Of a DNA stretch of 64,000 nucleotides, positions 8,601 to 15,092 are shown in pieces. The notes under the pieces were generated by a model. The model was not told the origin of the DNA, ran no database searches, and saw only the letters and a program-made list of their open reading frames with translations. Positions within the stretch are counted from its first letter, which is position 1, and every line of letters begins with the position of its first letter. Position numbers and translations under genes: made by a program. This DNA is from Erythrobacter litoralis (GTDB lineage Bacteria > Pseudomonadota > Alphaproteobacteria > Sphingomonadales > Sphingomonadaceae): positions 1,922,001 through 1,986,000 of the forward strand of contig NZ_CP017057.1 in the NCBI RefSeq assembly GCF_001719165.1. Reading direction: 5' to 3'.

Positions 8601-10814
8601 GATCTGCGCCTCGAGCACGGTGCGCTCGTTGACCAGCGGCACGCCGCGCCACAGGCTGACCGCATACTTCCCGCTTTCGGGCGTCTCGGTCCCGTCGAAG
8701 GAGAGCGGGTCGACGTCCTTGCCGTCGATCTTGAGGACGACCTTCTGACCGCGCCGGTGACGCACGGCGACGCGGATCGCGGGCGCGCGCGGATTGGCGT
8801 CGACGGCGGGGGCAAGAAAGCCGTCCTCCCCGTCGCCCAGAGCGAGCCATTTGTCGCCCGGATCGGAGGCGGCGGCTGCAGCGATCTCGGGCCCGGTCGG
8901 GACAGGTTCGCCGCTTTCCGCGCCCTCGCCGCGCACACGCGCGACCAGCTCGACCGGGGGAGCGGTTTCCTCGATCGATCCAGCGGGCAGAACCGCGTGG
9001 AAATCGGCCACGACAAGGCTGCCGCCCTGCCCGATGGCAAAGCGCGAGGAGGCGCTGCCGGCGTTACGCGTCGAGCCGATGCAATCGACCAGCTTCGCGC
9101 CCTCGGGCAGTGTCATGCGCGAGACGGCGACGACGTGCGTGCCGGGCACGACGCCTTCGAAATGGTAGCGCCCGTCGGCATCGGTCACGGCGAAGCTGCC
9201 GTCCTCGAGCATCACGCGAACCCCTGGCATTCCGCGCCTTTCCCGATCGGTGAGAGTGCACTCGCCTGCGGTGACCCGGCCGATGATGGTCATGCGATCG
9301 GCGATCGTCTCGCGCTCGATATCCACCGCGGCGCTGGCTCGCGCGATGCGGCCGAGCGCGTCTTCGACCTTCGCTGCGTTGACCGCCCGGCCCGGAGGCG
9401 CATCGGGCCTGACACTGACCGCGTAGACGATCCGCGCCGTCTCACCCCCGGCAAGATCGCCGAGCGCGATGGTGAGAGCGCTTCCATCGGGCGCGAAACC
9501 GACCGCGTCCTCTCGCGCTTCGCCGTTGATCCGCACGCTGCCTGCCCGCAGTCTCAGCCAGCGCGAGGGCGTGTCCGTGACGACGACATCACGCTTGATC
9601 CGAGAGGGGTCCGCATTGCGCACATTGAGCGTGTAGAACACGACGTCGCCCGGCATCGCCCGCTGGCGCGAAGCGGTCTTCGTGAGAGCGAGTTCGAGGC
9701 TCGGCGCGTCGAGCGGAATGTCGACCTCGAGAGCGCTTTCATTGCCGAGCGCGAAAGCTGCTCCGTAGGAAGCTTCGCTCACCGCGAAACTGCCTCCGCC
9801 GGGCCGCGTGAGCCGGGCGATCAGGTCCGGCGGCACCGCCGAGGGCGCGGCATAGGGTGCGGGCGGCTCGACCTCGATGCGGTATCGTCCCGGCTCGGTA
9901 AGCGGAAACCAGAATTCCCCCGGCCCCATTTGCGTCACCCGTCCCGCCCCATCGGCAAGCGGGGCGCCGGAAACGACGCTCGAGGGCCAGGGCGTGACGC
10001 CATCAGACGCGAAGACGGTCGCGGGCTGCCCGGTCGCATCATCGATCAGCGTGACGCGGGCGCCATCCACCGGCTCGCCCGTCTCGCTGTCGAAGACCAC
10101 GCCGAACGGATCGGCCAGAACCGTCAGAGCCGTGCTAACGAAGACCGTTTCCGACCCGGAAAGCAGGGCCGCGATCTCGATTTCGGTACCATCCTCGATC
10201 GAAAGACGGCAATCGCCCGCGATCGGTGCGGGCGGCATCCGCCGCGTTTCGATCTGCCCCACGAAGACACCCGTGTCGGGCCCGGTTTCGAAGACGACCA
10301 CGCGCTCGGTATCGCCGCTTGAGGTGGTTATGGTGACATCGATCTGTTCGACGGCGCCGGAGTCGGTGTTGGCAGCGCTGGCGCGCACTTCGAAGAACAG
10401 GTCCTGCCCGGCTCGCAGCACTTGTGTCTGTTCGACCTGAACGCTGAGCGGAGCGGCATTCCCGCTCGCCACGCCCGAGCCGACGCTCGAGGCGTCCTGT
10501 GCGCCCTCTCCCGCGACATTGCAGACCGGCGTTCGGAACGTGAGTTCCACGGCGCTTCCCGAGGAGTCGCGAAAGGCGCGGATTTCAGGAGGCGACAGGG
10601 TGACTTCGACGGTCACCTCATTGCTTTGCGTGCCTGCCGTAACGCCGCGAATGCGCCAGTTGGCTTCAGCGATATTGGTTACGGTCCGGATCGTCTCGGC
10701 GGTTTCGCCGCCAGCGCGATCCTGCGCGCGTGTCCCCTCTCCGGGCACGACGAATGGCAGCAGCACCAATGCGAGTGCTGCTGCCAGACGCCTCAGAGAG
10801 GGGACACCACGCAA
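5625..10814 (-). CDS. Very large exported DUF11/SdrD-like protein with C-terminal outer-membrane beta-barrel
   Basis: This 1729-residue protein starts with a signal peptide (LAAALALVLLPFVVPGEGTRA). The N-terminal module reads VTNIAEANW...SNEVTVEV, the same opening theme as two smaller proteins of the cluster. A DUF11 repeat lies at about 375-500 (LALTKTASRQRAMPGDVVFY) and a carboxypeptidase-regulatory/SdrD-B-like fold at about 508-565 (MPGVRVMLEDGSFAVTDADG). Ig-like segments follow to about 890. From about 905 to the end the sequence is strongly amphipathic beta, with alternating aromatic and hydrophobic residues and Gly/Asp/Asn turns, as in an outer-membrane barrel. A conserved-looking block, YALYGDFQTAFNQTRLARYN, marks the barrel start. 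The C-terminus is GIGGRR rather than the usual terminal Phe. It probably anchors the cluster's secreted partners; function unknown. Confidence 0.75.
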   Translation of the reverse strand: MRGVPSLRRLAAALALVLLPFVVPGEGTRAQDRAGGETAETIRTVTNIAEANWRIRGVTAGTQSNEVTVEVTLSPPEIRAFRDSSGSAVELTFRTPVCNVAGEGAQDASSVGSGVASGNAAPLSVQVEQTQVLRAGQDLFFEVRASAANTDSGAVEQIDVTITTSSGDTERVVVFETGPDTGVFVGQIETRRMPPAPIAGDCRLSIEDGTEIEIAALLSGSETVFVSTALTVLADPFGVVFDSETGEPVDGARVTLIDDATGQPATVFASDGVTPWPSSVVSGAPLADGAGRVTQMGPGEFWFPLTEPGRYRIEVEPPAPYAAPSAVPPDLIARLTRPGGGSFAVSEASYGAAFALGNESALEVDIPLDAPSLELALTKTASRQRAMPGDVVFYTLNVRNADPSRIKRDVVVTDTPSRWLRLRAGSVRINGEAREDAVGFAPDGSALTIALGDLAGGETARIVYAVSVRPDAPPGRAVNAAKVEDALGRIARASAAVDIERETIADRMTIIGRVTAGECTLTDRERRGMPGVRVMLEDGSFAVTDADGRYHFEGVVPGTHVVAVSRMTLPEGAKLVDCIGSTRNAGSASSRFAIGQGGSLVVADFHAVLPAGSIEETAPPVELVARVRGEGAESGEPVPTGPEIAAAAASDPGDKWLALGDGEDGFLAPAVDANPRAPAIRVAVRHRRGQKVVLKIDGKDVDPLSFDGTETPESGKYAVSLWRGVPLVNERTVLEAQIINSFGMPSKSFTREVFFTTRPARVELVPGQSSLVADGRTRPVVAVRVLDRNNRPLREGVSGNFTLNAPYESADQLDRQQLNQLTGIAPGQARWVVEGDDGIARIELAPTMVSGSLQLDFTFDDGEIARRQELEAWIEPGDIEWTIVGLAEGTAGARSVADNMERSGRFDSDLGDNARVALYAKGRVLGKYLLTLAYDSAKQREDQRLLGTLDPQAYYTVFADASARRFDAASREKLYVRIETLTFYALYGDFQTAFNQTRLARYNRTATGVKGEARLGQVKAQGFAAEIASLLRREEIQGQGITGPYEIGSRRILPNSERVVLQVRDRFRSELIVSETELSRFIDYDIDLLSGTITFREPILSRDENLNPQFIVIEYETAGQGEARLNAGLRADWTSADGSVRIGASAISDAGSGATGEARTDIGALDVLARIGTGTEVRAELGVSRREGDNATGWLIEAQHQTGSLDLLAYAREVEADYGVGQQNGAEVGRRKVGLDGRVRLAEDLTLLSSMWQDDSLIDASRRRAAQGQINLTRRSTDLRIGITHFDDRLADGTNNTSTVLEAGATQRLMDNRLELSAATAIALDDAESIDLPARHRVGVRYAITQDVRIVGTYEIADGANIDSRQLLGGIETTPWRGGQVVTSIGQQTIGELGVRSFAAFGLSQTLQVTPELTLDATLDGNRTLNGAPDTSDLVNPLQPAASGGQLTGGQQFEDFTAVTFGGAWRKDRWSLVARGEYRDGEQADRMGVTFGAIRQLGAGSIVGSGATWTMAETRNGASSEIFDASIAFAHRPDASEVAMLGKLEFRSDAIEDAVAGQAGAAGRTALVVDGNSVTRRLVGSVSTNWSPRGWEADESGLRQQVRRDEYTLFLGARYNFDRFEETEFSGTTLIAGLDARIGLGESFELGASASVRTNIEDEVTDFAYGPTIGFSPVEGMLLTVGYNVDGFRDGDFAAARNTDKGVFAAVRMKFDNDLFASLGNALGIGGRR

Positions 10815-10834
10815 AGTCTAGGTCCGGATCGGGA

Positions 10835-11866
10835 TCAGTTGATCGTGACCCGGAAATAGAGCGAGCGTGTGCCGCCCGCCGCGATGTCGCTGAGCGAGCC
10901 GGTTACCTGATCGAGACCGCCCGGACCCGTGCCGGCGCTGAACGCGCCGCCCGACGTGCCGTTCTCGCAGTTCGCATCACCATCGACGAAGGTCGAACCG
11001 GTGACATAGCTCACATCCGCGGGCAGATCGTCGATCACGTCGACATCGGTCGCTGTCGCACCGCCGGCCGCATTGGCGACGGTGATGCAGTATTCGATCG
11101 TCGCACCGGGGATTGCCTTGGGATTGGTGGTCCCGTTGACCGGATCGGACACGACCGAGCTCGACTTGGCCACCGTCACCAGCGCACCGGCGACTTCATA
11201 GGTTCCGAGCGCCGAGAAGGCACCGTCATTGGCAGCGTCGGTTTCGCCCGCGCCGTCGAACAGGACGGTATCGATGCCCGAAGTGTTGGCCCCGGCGGTA
11301 TCGACGAGCGGATTGCCCGAATCGTCGGTCGCATCGGCGGTCAGCACGACATCGAACAGGTCGCCATTGACCGCGTCGAGACCGATATCGGCCACCACGA
11401 GAACCGCGACGGTTTCATCCTCGGCGACGTCATCGAGCGTCGTGATCGCACCGGCGGTCAGTTCTGCCGCATCGAGCACGCCGTTGTCATTGCTGTCGAG
11501 ATAGATCTCGAAACTGCCGATATTGGCTCCCGTCCCGCCGGTCAGCGCGGTCGTGAGATCGAGGTCGACCTCATCGTTCGACAGGTTGGTGACGTCGAAA
11601 GCCAGCACGGCGTTCTCTTCGCCCGGCGTGACCGATGTGTTGCCCGCGCCGGTAAAGGCGACCGTGACATTGACCCGGCGGTCGACCGTGAAGGTGTCGG
11701 AATCCGTTTCGTCGTTCTGCTGGACGCCGCCGACCTGGTACTGGACGGTGACGGTGTTGGTGATGTCGACGCCGGCGGATGTGCCGGCGGCGATTGCCGG
11801 AGCGCTGGACATTGCGACAAGCGCAAACGCGCTCACCGCACCCAGCAATTGGGCGGTTGGTCTCAT
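10835..11866 (-). CDS. Secreted DUF11 repeat protein with EF-hand-like loop
   Basis: This 343-residue protein has a clear signal peptide (MRPTAQLLGAVSAFALVAMS, cleavage after APAIAA). The mature N-terminus opens with VDITNTVTVQYQVGG, matching the start modules of its neighbours. A 12-residue loop, DSNDNGVLDAAE (11462-11497), fits the EF-hand pattern D-x-N-x-N-G-x-L-x-x-x-E. The C-terminal half is a DUF11 repeat carrying VVSDPVNGTTNPKAIPGA from about residue 237. The protein ends abruptly in a beta-strand, YFRVTIN. The composition is acidic and rich in Gly, Thr, Asp and Asn, typical of calcium-stabilised surface proteins. It is co-directional with the large barrel protein 20 bases downstream. 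Role inferred only: surface-displayed structural or adhesive protein. Confidence 0.75.
   Translation of the reverse strand: MRPTAQLLGAVSAFALVAMSSAPAIAAGTSAGVDITNTVTVQYQVGGVQQNDETDSDTFTVDRRVNVTVAFTGAGNTSVTPGEENAVLAFDVTNLSNDEVDLDLTTALTGGTGANIGSFEIYLDSNDNGVLDAAELTAGAITTLDDVAEDETVAVLVVADIGLDAVNGDLFDVVLTADATDDSGNPLVDTAGANTSGIDTVLFDGAGETDAANDGAFSALGTYEVAGALVTVAKSSSVVSDPVNGTTNPKAIPGATIEYCITVANAAGGATATDVDVIDDLPADVSYVTGSTFVDGDANCENGTSGGAFSAGTGPGGLDQVTGSLSDIAAGGTRSLYFRVTIN
11075..11162. repeat. Repeat copy B shared by two DUF11 genes
   Basis: This is the partner of 3841-3928, lying about 7.2 kb away in the same orientation. The central 51 bases carry two differences. Confidence 0.8.
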
Positions 11867-11904
11867 TTCTACTGGTCCTCTGCGTGTGCCCCGCGTCGAT
11901 TACG

Positions 11905-11947
11905 CCGCCCGCAAGGCTTGGCGGCTGGCATCCGCCCTTGCGGGCGG
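11905..11947 (-). promoter_or_regulatory. Strong intergenic hairpin inside the DUF11 cluster
   Basis: CCGCCCGCAAG (11905-11915) is perfectly complementary to CTTGCGGGCGG (11937-11947). Five further pairs, GGCGG/CCGCC, lie inside after a four-base bulge. It lies between the 172- and 343-residue genes. No T-run follows on the minus strand, so it looks more like an RNA-processing, stability or partial-termination element than a classic terminator. Confidence 0.5.
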
Positions 11948-11967
11948 AAGATCTCGTGCCTGCCTCG

Positions 11968-12486
11968 TCAGCGAATGATCGCCGGATATTCCAGCCGCCC
12001 GGTCTCGCCCGGCGCGATGCGTTCGAGCGTCCAGCGGACATGGGTGACGTCGGCATGGGTGGCGGCCCGCGCCGTTCCGTCCTCGCCCCGACTGGTCAGG
12101 TCGGCGAGCACGCCCCAGCTCTTGCCCCCGTCGACCGAGACGACCAGCGCCGGATCGGCATCGGGGGCAAGGCGCACGGCGCCCGGAACGGCGTTGGTGA
12201 CGACGAAATCGGTCACCGGCTCGGCACCGTCATTGGCGTAGCCGGTCCCGAAGATCACCCGGTCCCCGGGCACGATGACCTCGGGTTGTACGAGCTGCAC
12301 GGTTTCGATGCCGTTCGCATCGGTGACCGTCTTCACCGCTTTCACGTCACCGGTAAGCGTGACCGGATTGGCCTTGGCCGGGGCCGCCTGCGCTGCGGCT
12401 GTGCCCTGGTCATCCTGCGCTGCGACAGGTGCCGACAGAGCCGCGATGACGGCCAGCGACATCATAATGTTTCCAAGCAATTTCAT
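11968..12486 (-). CDS. Small exported DUF11-like protein
   Basis: This 172-residue protein has a signal peptide (MKLLGNIMMSLAVIAALSAP, cleavage after VAAQ or nearby). The mature part has one beta-sandwich-like domain: an opening VTLTGDVKAVKTV, then PGDRVIFGTGYANDG and FVVTNAVPGAVRL. This resembles the stripped-down core of a DUF11 repeat, in which a pro-gly-asp turn is followed by an xNxG strand. It ends in RLEYPAIIR. It is the second gene of the surface cluster, 30 bases after the 330-residue gene. I do not recognise a characterised family, and no catalytic motif is visible. A subunit or adaptor of the same surface assembly is the most economical inference. Confidence 0.7.
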   Translation of the reverse strand: MKLLGNIMMSLAVIAALSAPVAAQDDQGTAAAQAAPAKANPVTLTGDVKAVKTVTDANGIETVQLVQPEVIVPGDRVIFGTGYANDGAEPVTDFVVTNAVPGAVRLAPDADPALVVSVDGGKSWGVLADLTSRGEDGTARAATHADVTHVRWTLERIAPGETGRLEYPAIIR

Positions 12487-12516
12487 GGTCCTGAGCCTTT
12501 ATCTTTCCAAGCATTA

Positions 12517-13509
12517 TCAATTGATTGCGACATCGAACGCGATGGTGTGGCCGGTCCCGGCGGCGACCGTGCCGAGATCGACCCGCACGCCGTCCGCGTC
12601 GGAGGCGCTGCCGGCGTCGGCGTCGCTCGCATCGGTCAGCGGGGCCCCGTCGAGCGTGAGGGTTCCGGCCGCGTAGGTCGTGCCTGCGGGAATCGCGTCG
12701 CTGACGACGAGTTCGTCGACCGAACCGCTTCCCGAAACATTCGCGGTGATGGTGAATGTCGCGATCGAGCCCGCGACGGCGCTGGTCCCGCCGAATGGGT
12801 CCGACACACTCACCGCCTTGGTCAGCTCGACGCTCGCCACTCCCGCCTGCATCCGGCCGAGCGCCGGGGCCGAGGCGCCGGTCGTGCCGACGACGGCATC
12901 CCCGCCCCCGTCGCCCGCACCCGCGAATACGGTGCCCGCAGCACCGCTACCCGTCGCGGCATTGGCGGTGAGTTCGACTTCACTCTCGGCCGTGTCGGGG
13001 ATGCCGTCCGGCACGGTCGCGAGCACGAAAACGGTGATGGCTTCGCCCGGTGCCAGCTCGCGCGTGGTCTCGGGAGCGGTGAGGATCTCGTCGACACCCG
13101 GATCGTAGGTGCCGTTGCCGTTGGTATCCACGGCAAGCCCGTCGATCCTGACGTCGAAATCATTGCCGGCCACCGCCGGATTGGCGATCAGTTCGAAGCT
13201 TTCCGGGCCATTTCCCGTATTGGTCAGTTCAAAAGCGAGCACCGCTTCGCCCGGCCCTACGTCGAGAGCGCCAGAATCGAGCGAAGTAAGGGTGACCTCG
13301 AGCAGTTCGTCGACGCGCAGCGATACGGTGTTCGAGCTGATCGTGCGCGGACCGCCCGCATCTTCGTACGTGGCCTGCGCGGTGTTCTCGATCAGGGTCC
13401 CGGCGCTGACCGATTGTGCGCGTGCGGCAGAAGTTGGAACAAGCGCGAGCACGATCGGCACCGCAAGCATGGCGGCGAAGATCCGGCGGTAGCCGTGCTT
13501 GGTATTCAT
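12517..13509 (-). CDS. Secreted DUF11 repeat protein, first gene of surface cluster
   Basis: This 330-residue protein has a positively charged n-region (MNTKHGYRR) and a hydrophobic core ending near TSAARAQ, a good Sec signal. An ATG at residue 14 would leave no basic n-region, so the ATG at 13509 is preferred. The mature N-terminus carries LIENTAQATYEDAGG and SNTVSLRV, the same opening as in its neighbours. DTNGNGTYDPGVDE (from 13128 leftwards) is a DxNxNG calcium-binding-type loop. A DUF11 repeat follows from about residue 225 (VELTKAVSVSDPFGGTSA), and the protein stops in a terminal strand, IAFDVAIN. Its ribosome-binding site and start codon lie within a 41-base hairpin. Role: probably a structural surface protein (inference). 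Confidence 0.75.
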   Translation of the reverse strand: MNTKHGYRRIFAAMLAVPIVLALVPTSAARAQSVSAGTLIENTAQATYEDAGGPRTISSNTVSLRVDELLEVTLTSLDSGALDVGPGEAVLAFELTNTGNGPESFELIANPAVAGNDFDVRIDGLAVDTNGNGTYDPGVDEILTAPETTRELAPGEAITVFVLATVPDGIPDTAESEVELTANAATGSGAAGTVFAGAGDGGGDAVVGTTGASAPALGRMQAGVASVELTKAVSVSDPFGGTSAVAGSIATFTITANVSGSGSVDELVVSDAIPAGTTYAAGTLTLDGAPLTDASDADAGSASDADGVRVDLGTVAAGTGHTIAFDVAIN

Positions 13510-13527
13510 ACCTAAGCACGGCTACCG
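13487..13527 (-). promoter_or_regulatory. 41-base hairpin enclosing the ribosome-binding site and start codon of the first DUF11 gene
   Basis: CGGTAGCCGTGCTT (13487-13500) and AAGCACGGCTACCG (13514-13527) are perfect 14-base complements. The 13-base interior contains AGGT and the ATG (13507-13509) and can add four more pairs (GGTA/TACC) around a tetraloop. In mRNA the Shine-Dalgarno and AUG would be sequestered; in DNA it is a near-perfect palindrome. The predicted transcript start lies immediately outside it. Confidence 0.75.
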
Positions 13528-13564
13528 AGAATTGGTTAGTAACCCGTTAGCCAATGCCGCTCAA
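13528..13564 (-). promoter_or_regulatory. Candidate promoter and operator of the DUF11 surface cluster
   Basis: On the minus strand TTGAGC (13559-13564) and TACTAA (13536-13541) are 17 bases apart, a reasonable -35/-10 pair. Initiation would fall near 13528-13530, at the foot of the hairpin. An inverted repeat, ATTGGTTA (13531-13538) against TAGCCAAT (13548-13555) with one mismatch, covers the -10 and spacer and could bind a repressor. ATTGGTTA recurs at 13611-13618. Based on sequence only. Confidence 0.45.
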
Positions 13565-13657
13565 ATGGCGGGAAACCTGGATTTCCGATGCCTGACTCAG
13601 CCTCTAGGGGATTGGTTAAGGGGTTGCACCGCCTGCTTATTTTGCGTTTCGCTCATG

Positions 13658-13694
13658 AAAAATGCCCCGCAAGACGACAGGCCTTGCGGAGCAT
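13658..13694 (-). terminator. Intrinsic terminator of proB
   Basis: ATGCCCCGCAAG (13662-13673) pairs with CTTGCGGAGCAT (13683-13694) with one mismatch across a nine-base loop. On the minus strand it is followed by a run of T residues (complement of 13658-13662). It lies about 50 bases after the proB stop and separates proB from the DUF11 cluster promoter. Confidence 0.75.
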
Positions 13695-13743
13695 CCCTTG
13701 AATGGCAGGGTAGCTTTCGGCGTCCCGGGGATTTGCGCGAAAC

Positions 13744-14928
13744 CTAGCTGGTTGCAACGCTGCTCGGCGTTTCCCAGGGCAGATGGCGGTTTTCCAGCAC
13801 GACGAGGTTTTCCGGCCTGATGATCTCGCCGCTCGTCTGGTAGCCTAGCAGCTTGTCGGCGGGCATGTCCTGGTTGTTGATCATCACCCGCGTCTCGTCC
13901 GAAGTGAAATCCGACAGGCCGCGAGCAAGTTCGTTGCCTTCCCTGTCGTAAATATGGAGCACGTCACCGCGGGAGAAATCGCCGTCCATCTCGACCACGT
14001 CCTCGCGCTTGATCGGTTCGTTCTGATCGATCCGCGCAGTCGCCTCGTCGGTGATGACGAGCAGGCCCGCCCGCTGAAGCCGGTCGGCGAGCCACGTCTC
14101 CCACAGCGAATCCGGGGCGGCATTGGCGATGCAGACCGTGCAGCGCCGCTCCCCATGCATCACCGAGGTAATCGGGTAATCGGCCTCGCCATTAGCGATG
14201 TAGGTCGTACAACCCGCATTCTGCGCCATGTTGGCGGCCTGCAGCTTGGTCAGCATCCCGCCCGAACCGAGTGCGGAAATGCCCGAGGCGGCCTCGAGGT
14301 AGTCGTTCACGTCGGTCAGTTCCTCGACCAGCTGCGATCCTTCCTCGGAAGGATCGCGGTCATACAGGCCGTCGACGCTGGTGAGCATGATGAAATGATC
14401 CGCCTCGACCATCTGCGCGATCTTGGCCGCGAGCCGGTCATTGTCGCCGACACGGATTTCCTCGGTCGTGATCGTGTCGTTCTCGTTCACGATCGGCATG
14501 ATCCGCGACTTGAGCAGCCGGTTGACCGTATTGCGGGTGTTGAGAAAACGGCGATGATCCTCGAAATCGCCCAACGTCAGCAGGATCTGCGCGATCTCGA
14601 GGCCGTATTCGTGACCGACCTGCTTGTAGGCGTTAAGCAGGAGCGGCATCCCGCAGGCGGCTGCGGCCTGCTTGTCGCTGACGCCTGCCTTTTCCCGGGT
14701 CACCCCGACCGTGTTGAGCCCGAGCGCGACCGCGCCCGAAGAGGTCAGGATCACATCATAGCCTTCGTCGCGCAGCCGCGCGATGTCTTCGAGCAGGCGC
14801 TGCATGAACCCGAAACGCGGCGTGAGCCGATCCTCATTCGCGAGCAGGCTCGATCCGACCTTGACGACAACTCTCTTTCTTCCTGACACGCATGCCCTCA
14901 TTTCTGCTTGAAATTCCGTGCGCTCCAT
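13744..14928 (-). CDS. proB: Glutamate 5-kinase
   Basis: This 394-residue enzyme catalyses the first step of proline synthesis, ATP-dependent phosphorylation of glutamate to gamma-glutamyl phosphate. The amino-acid kinase domain is visible in VVVKVGSSLLANED near residue 20, in PIVNENDTITTEEIRVGDND, and in ALGSGGMLTKLQAA, the usual Gly-rich nucleotide motif. A C-terminal PUA domain occupies about residues 290-375 (DEATARIDQNEPIKREDVV). The length matches PUA-containing ProB enzymes. An ATG at residue 10 is an alternative start. It is divergent from proC across 164 bases that contain two operator-like dyads, and an intrinsic terminator follows it. ProB enzymes are usually feedback-inhibited by proline. 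Confidence 0.93.
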   Translation of the reverse strand: MERTEFQAEMRACVSGRKRVVVKVGSSLLANEDRLTPRFGFMQRLLEDIARLRDEGYDVILTSSGAVALGLNTVGVTREKAGVSDKQAAAACGMPLLLNAYKQVGHEYGLEIAQILLTLGDFEDHRRFLNTRNTVNRLLKSRIMPIVNENDTITTEEIRVGDNDRLAAKIAQMVEADHFIMLTSVDGLYDRDPSEEGSQLVEELTDVNDYLEAASGISALGSGGMLTKLQAANMAQNAGCTTYIANGEADYPITSVMHGERRCTVCIANAAPDSLWETWLADRLQRAGLLVITDEATARIDQNEPIKREDVVEMDGDFSRGDVLHIYDREGNELARGLSDFTSDETRVMINNQDMPADKLLGYQTSGEIIRPENLVVLENRHLPWETPSSVATS

Positions 14929-14939
14929 CTAGTTACAAA

Positions 14940-14954
14940 TTGTGCAACGCACAA
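14940..14954. promoter_or_regulatory. Operator-like dyad 1 between proB and proC
   Basis: TTGTGC-AAC-GCACAA is a perfect 6-3-6 inverted repeat, 12 bases upstream of the proB start codon. Its position suggests a repressor site for the divergent proline genes (inference). Confidence 0.4.
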
Positions 14955-14962
14955 CCGGATGC

Positions 14963-14977
14963 GCAAAACAATTTTGC
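14963..14977. promoter_or_regulatory. Operator-like dyad 2 between proB and proC
   Basis: GCAAAA-CAA-TTTTGC is a second perfect 6-3-6 inverted repeat. Its centre is 23 bases from that of dyad 1, about two helical turns, which would place both on one DNA face. A TATAAA at 15052-15057 in the AT-rich stretch further right may be a proC -10 element. Confidence 0.4.
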
Positions 14978-15092
14978 AACAGCAGGCTCGCGCGATGCAT
15001 CTAGGATGATTTTCTTACGGTTCCGTGAAGGTTAACCTGTTCGTCATCTGATATAAAATTTAAAATCTAATACTTGAGGGCTAATAAACGCT

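Noticed and set aside
8364-10322. A 652-codon plus-strand open frame opposite the 1729-residue gene
   Set aside because: No start context or motif; the minus-strand gene explains the region.
11779-13515. A 578-codon plus-strand open frame across three DUF11 genes
   Set aside because: It spans three well-supported minus-strand genes with signal peptides and has no domain of its own.
13499-13747. An 82-codon plus-strand open frame between proB and the DUF11 cluster
   Set aside because: It covers the hairpin, the promoter candidate and the proB terminator, lacks a ribosome site and has no recognisable protein features.
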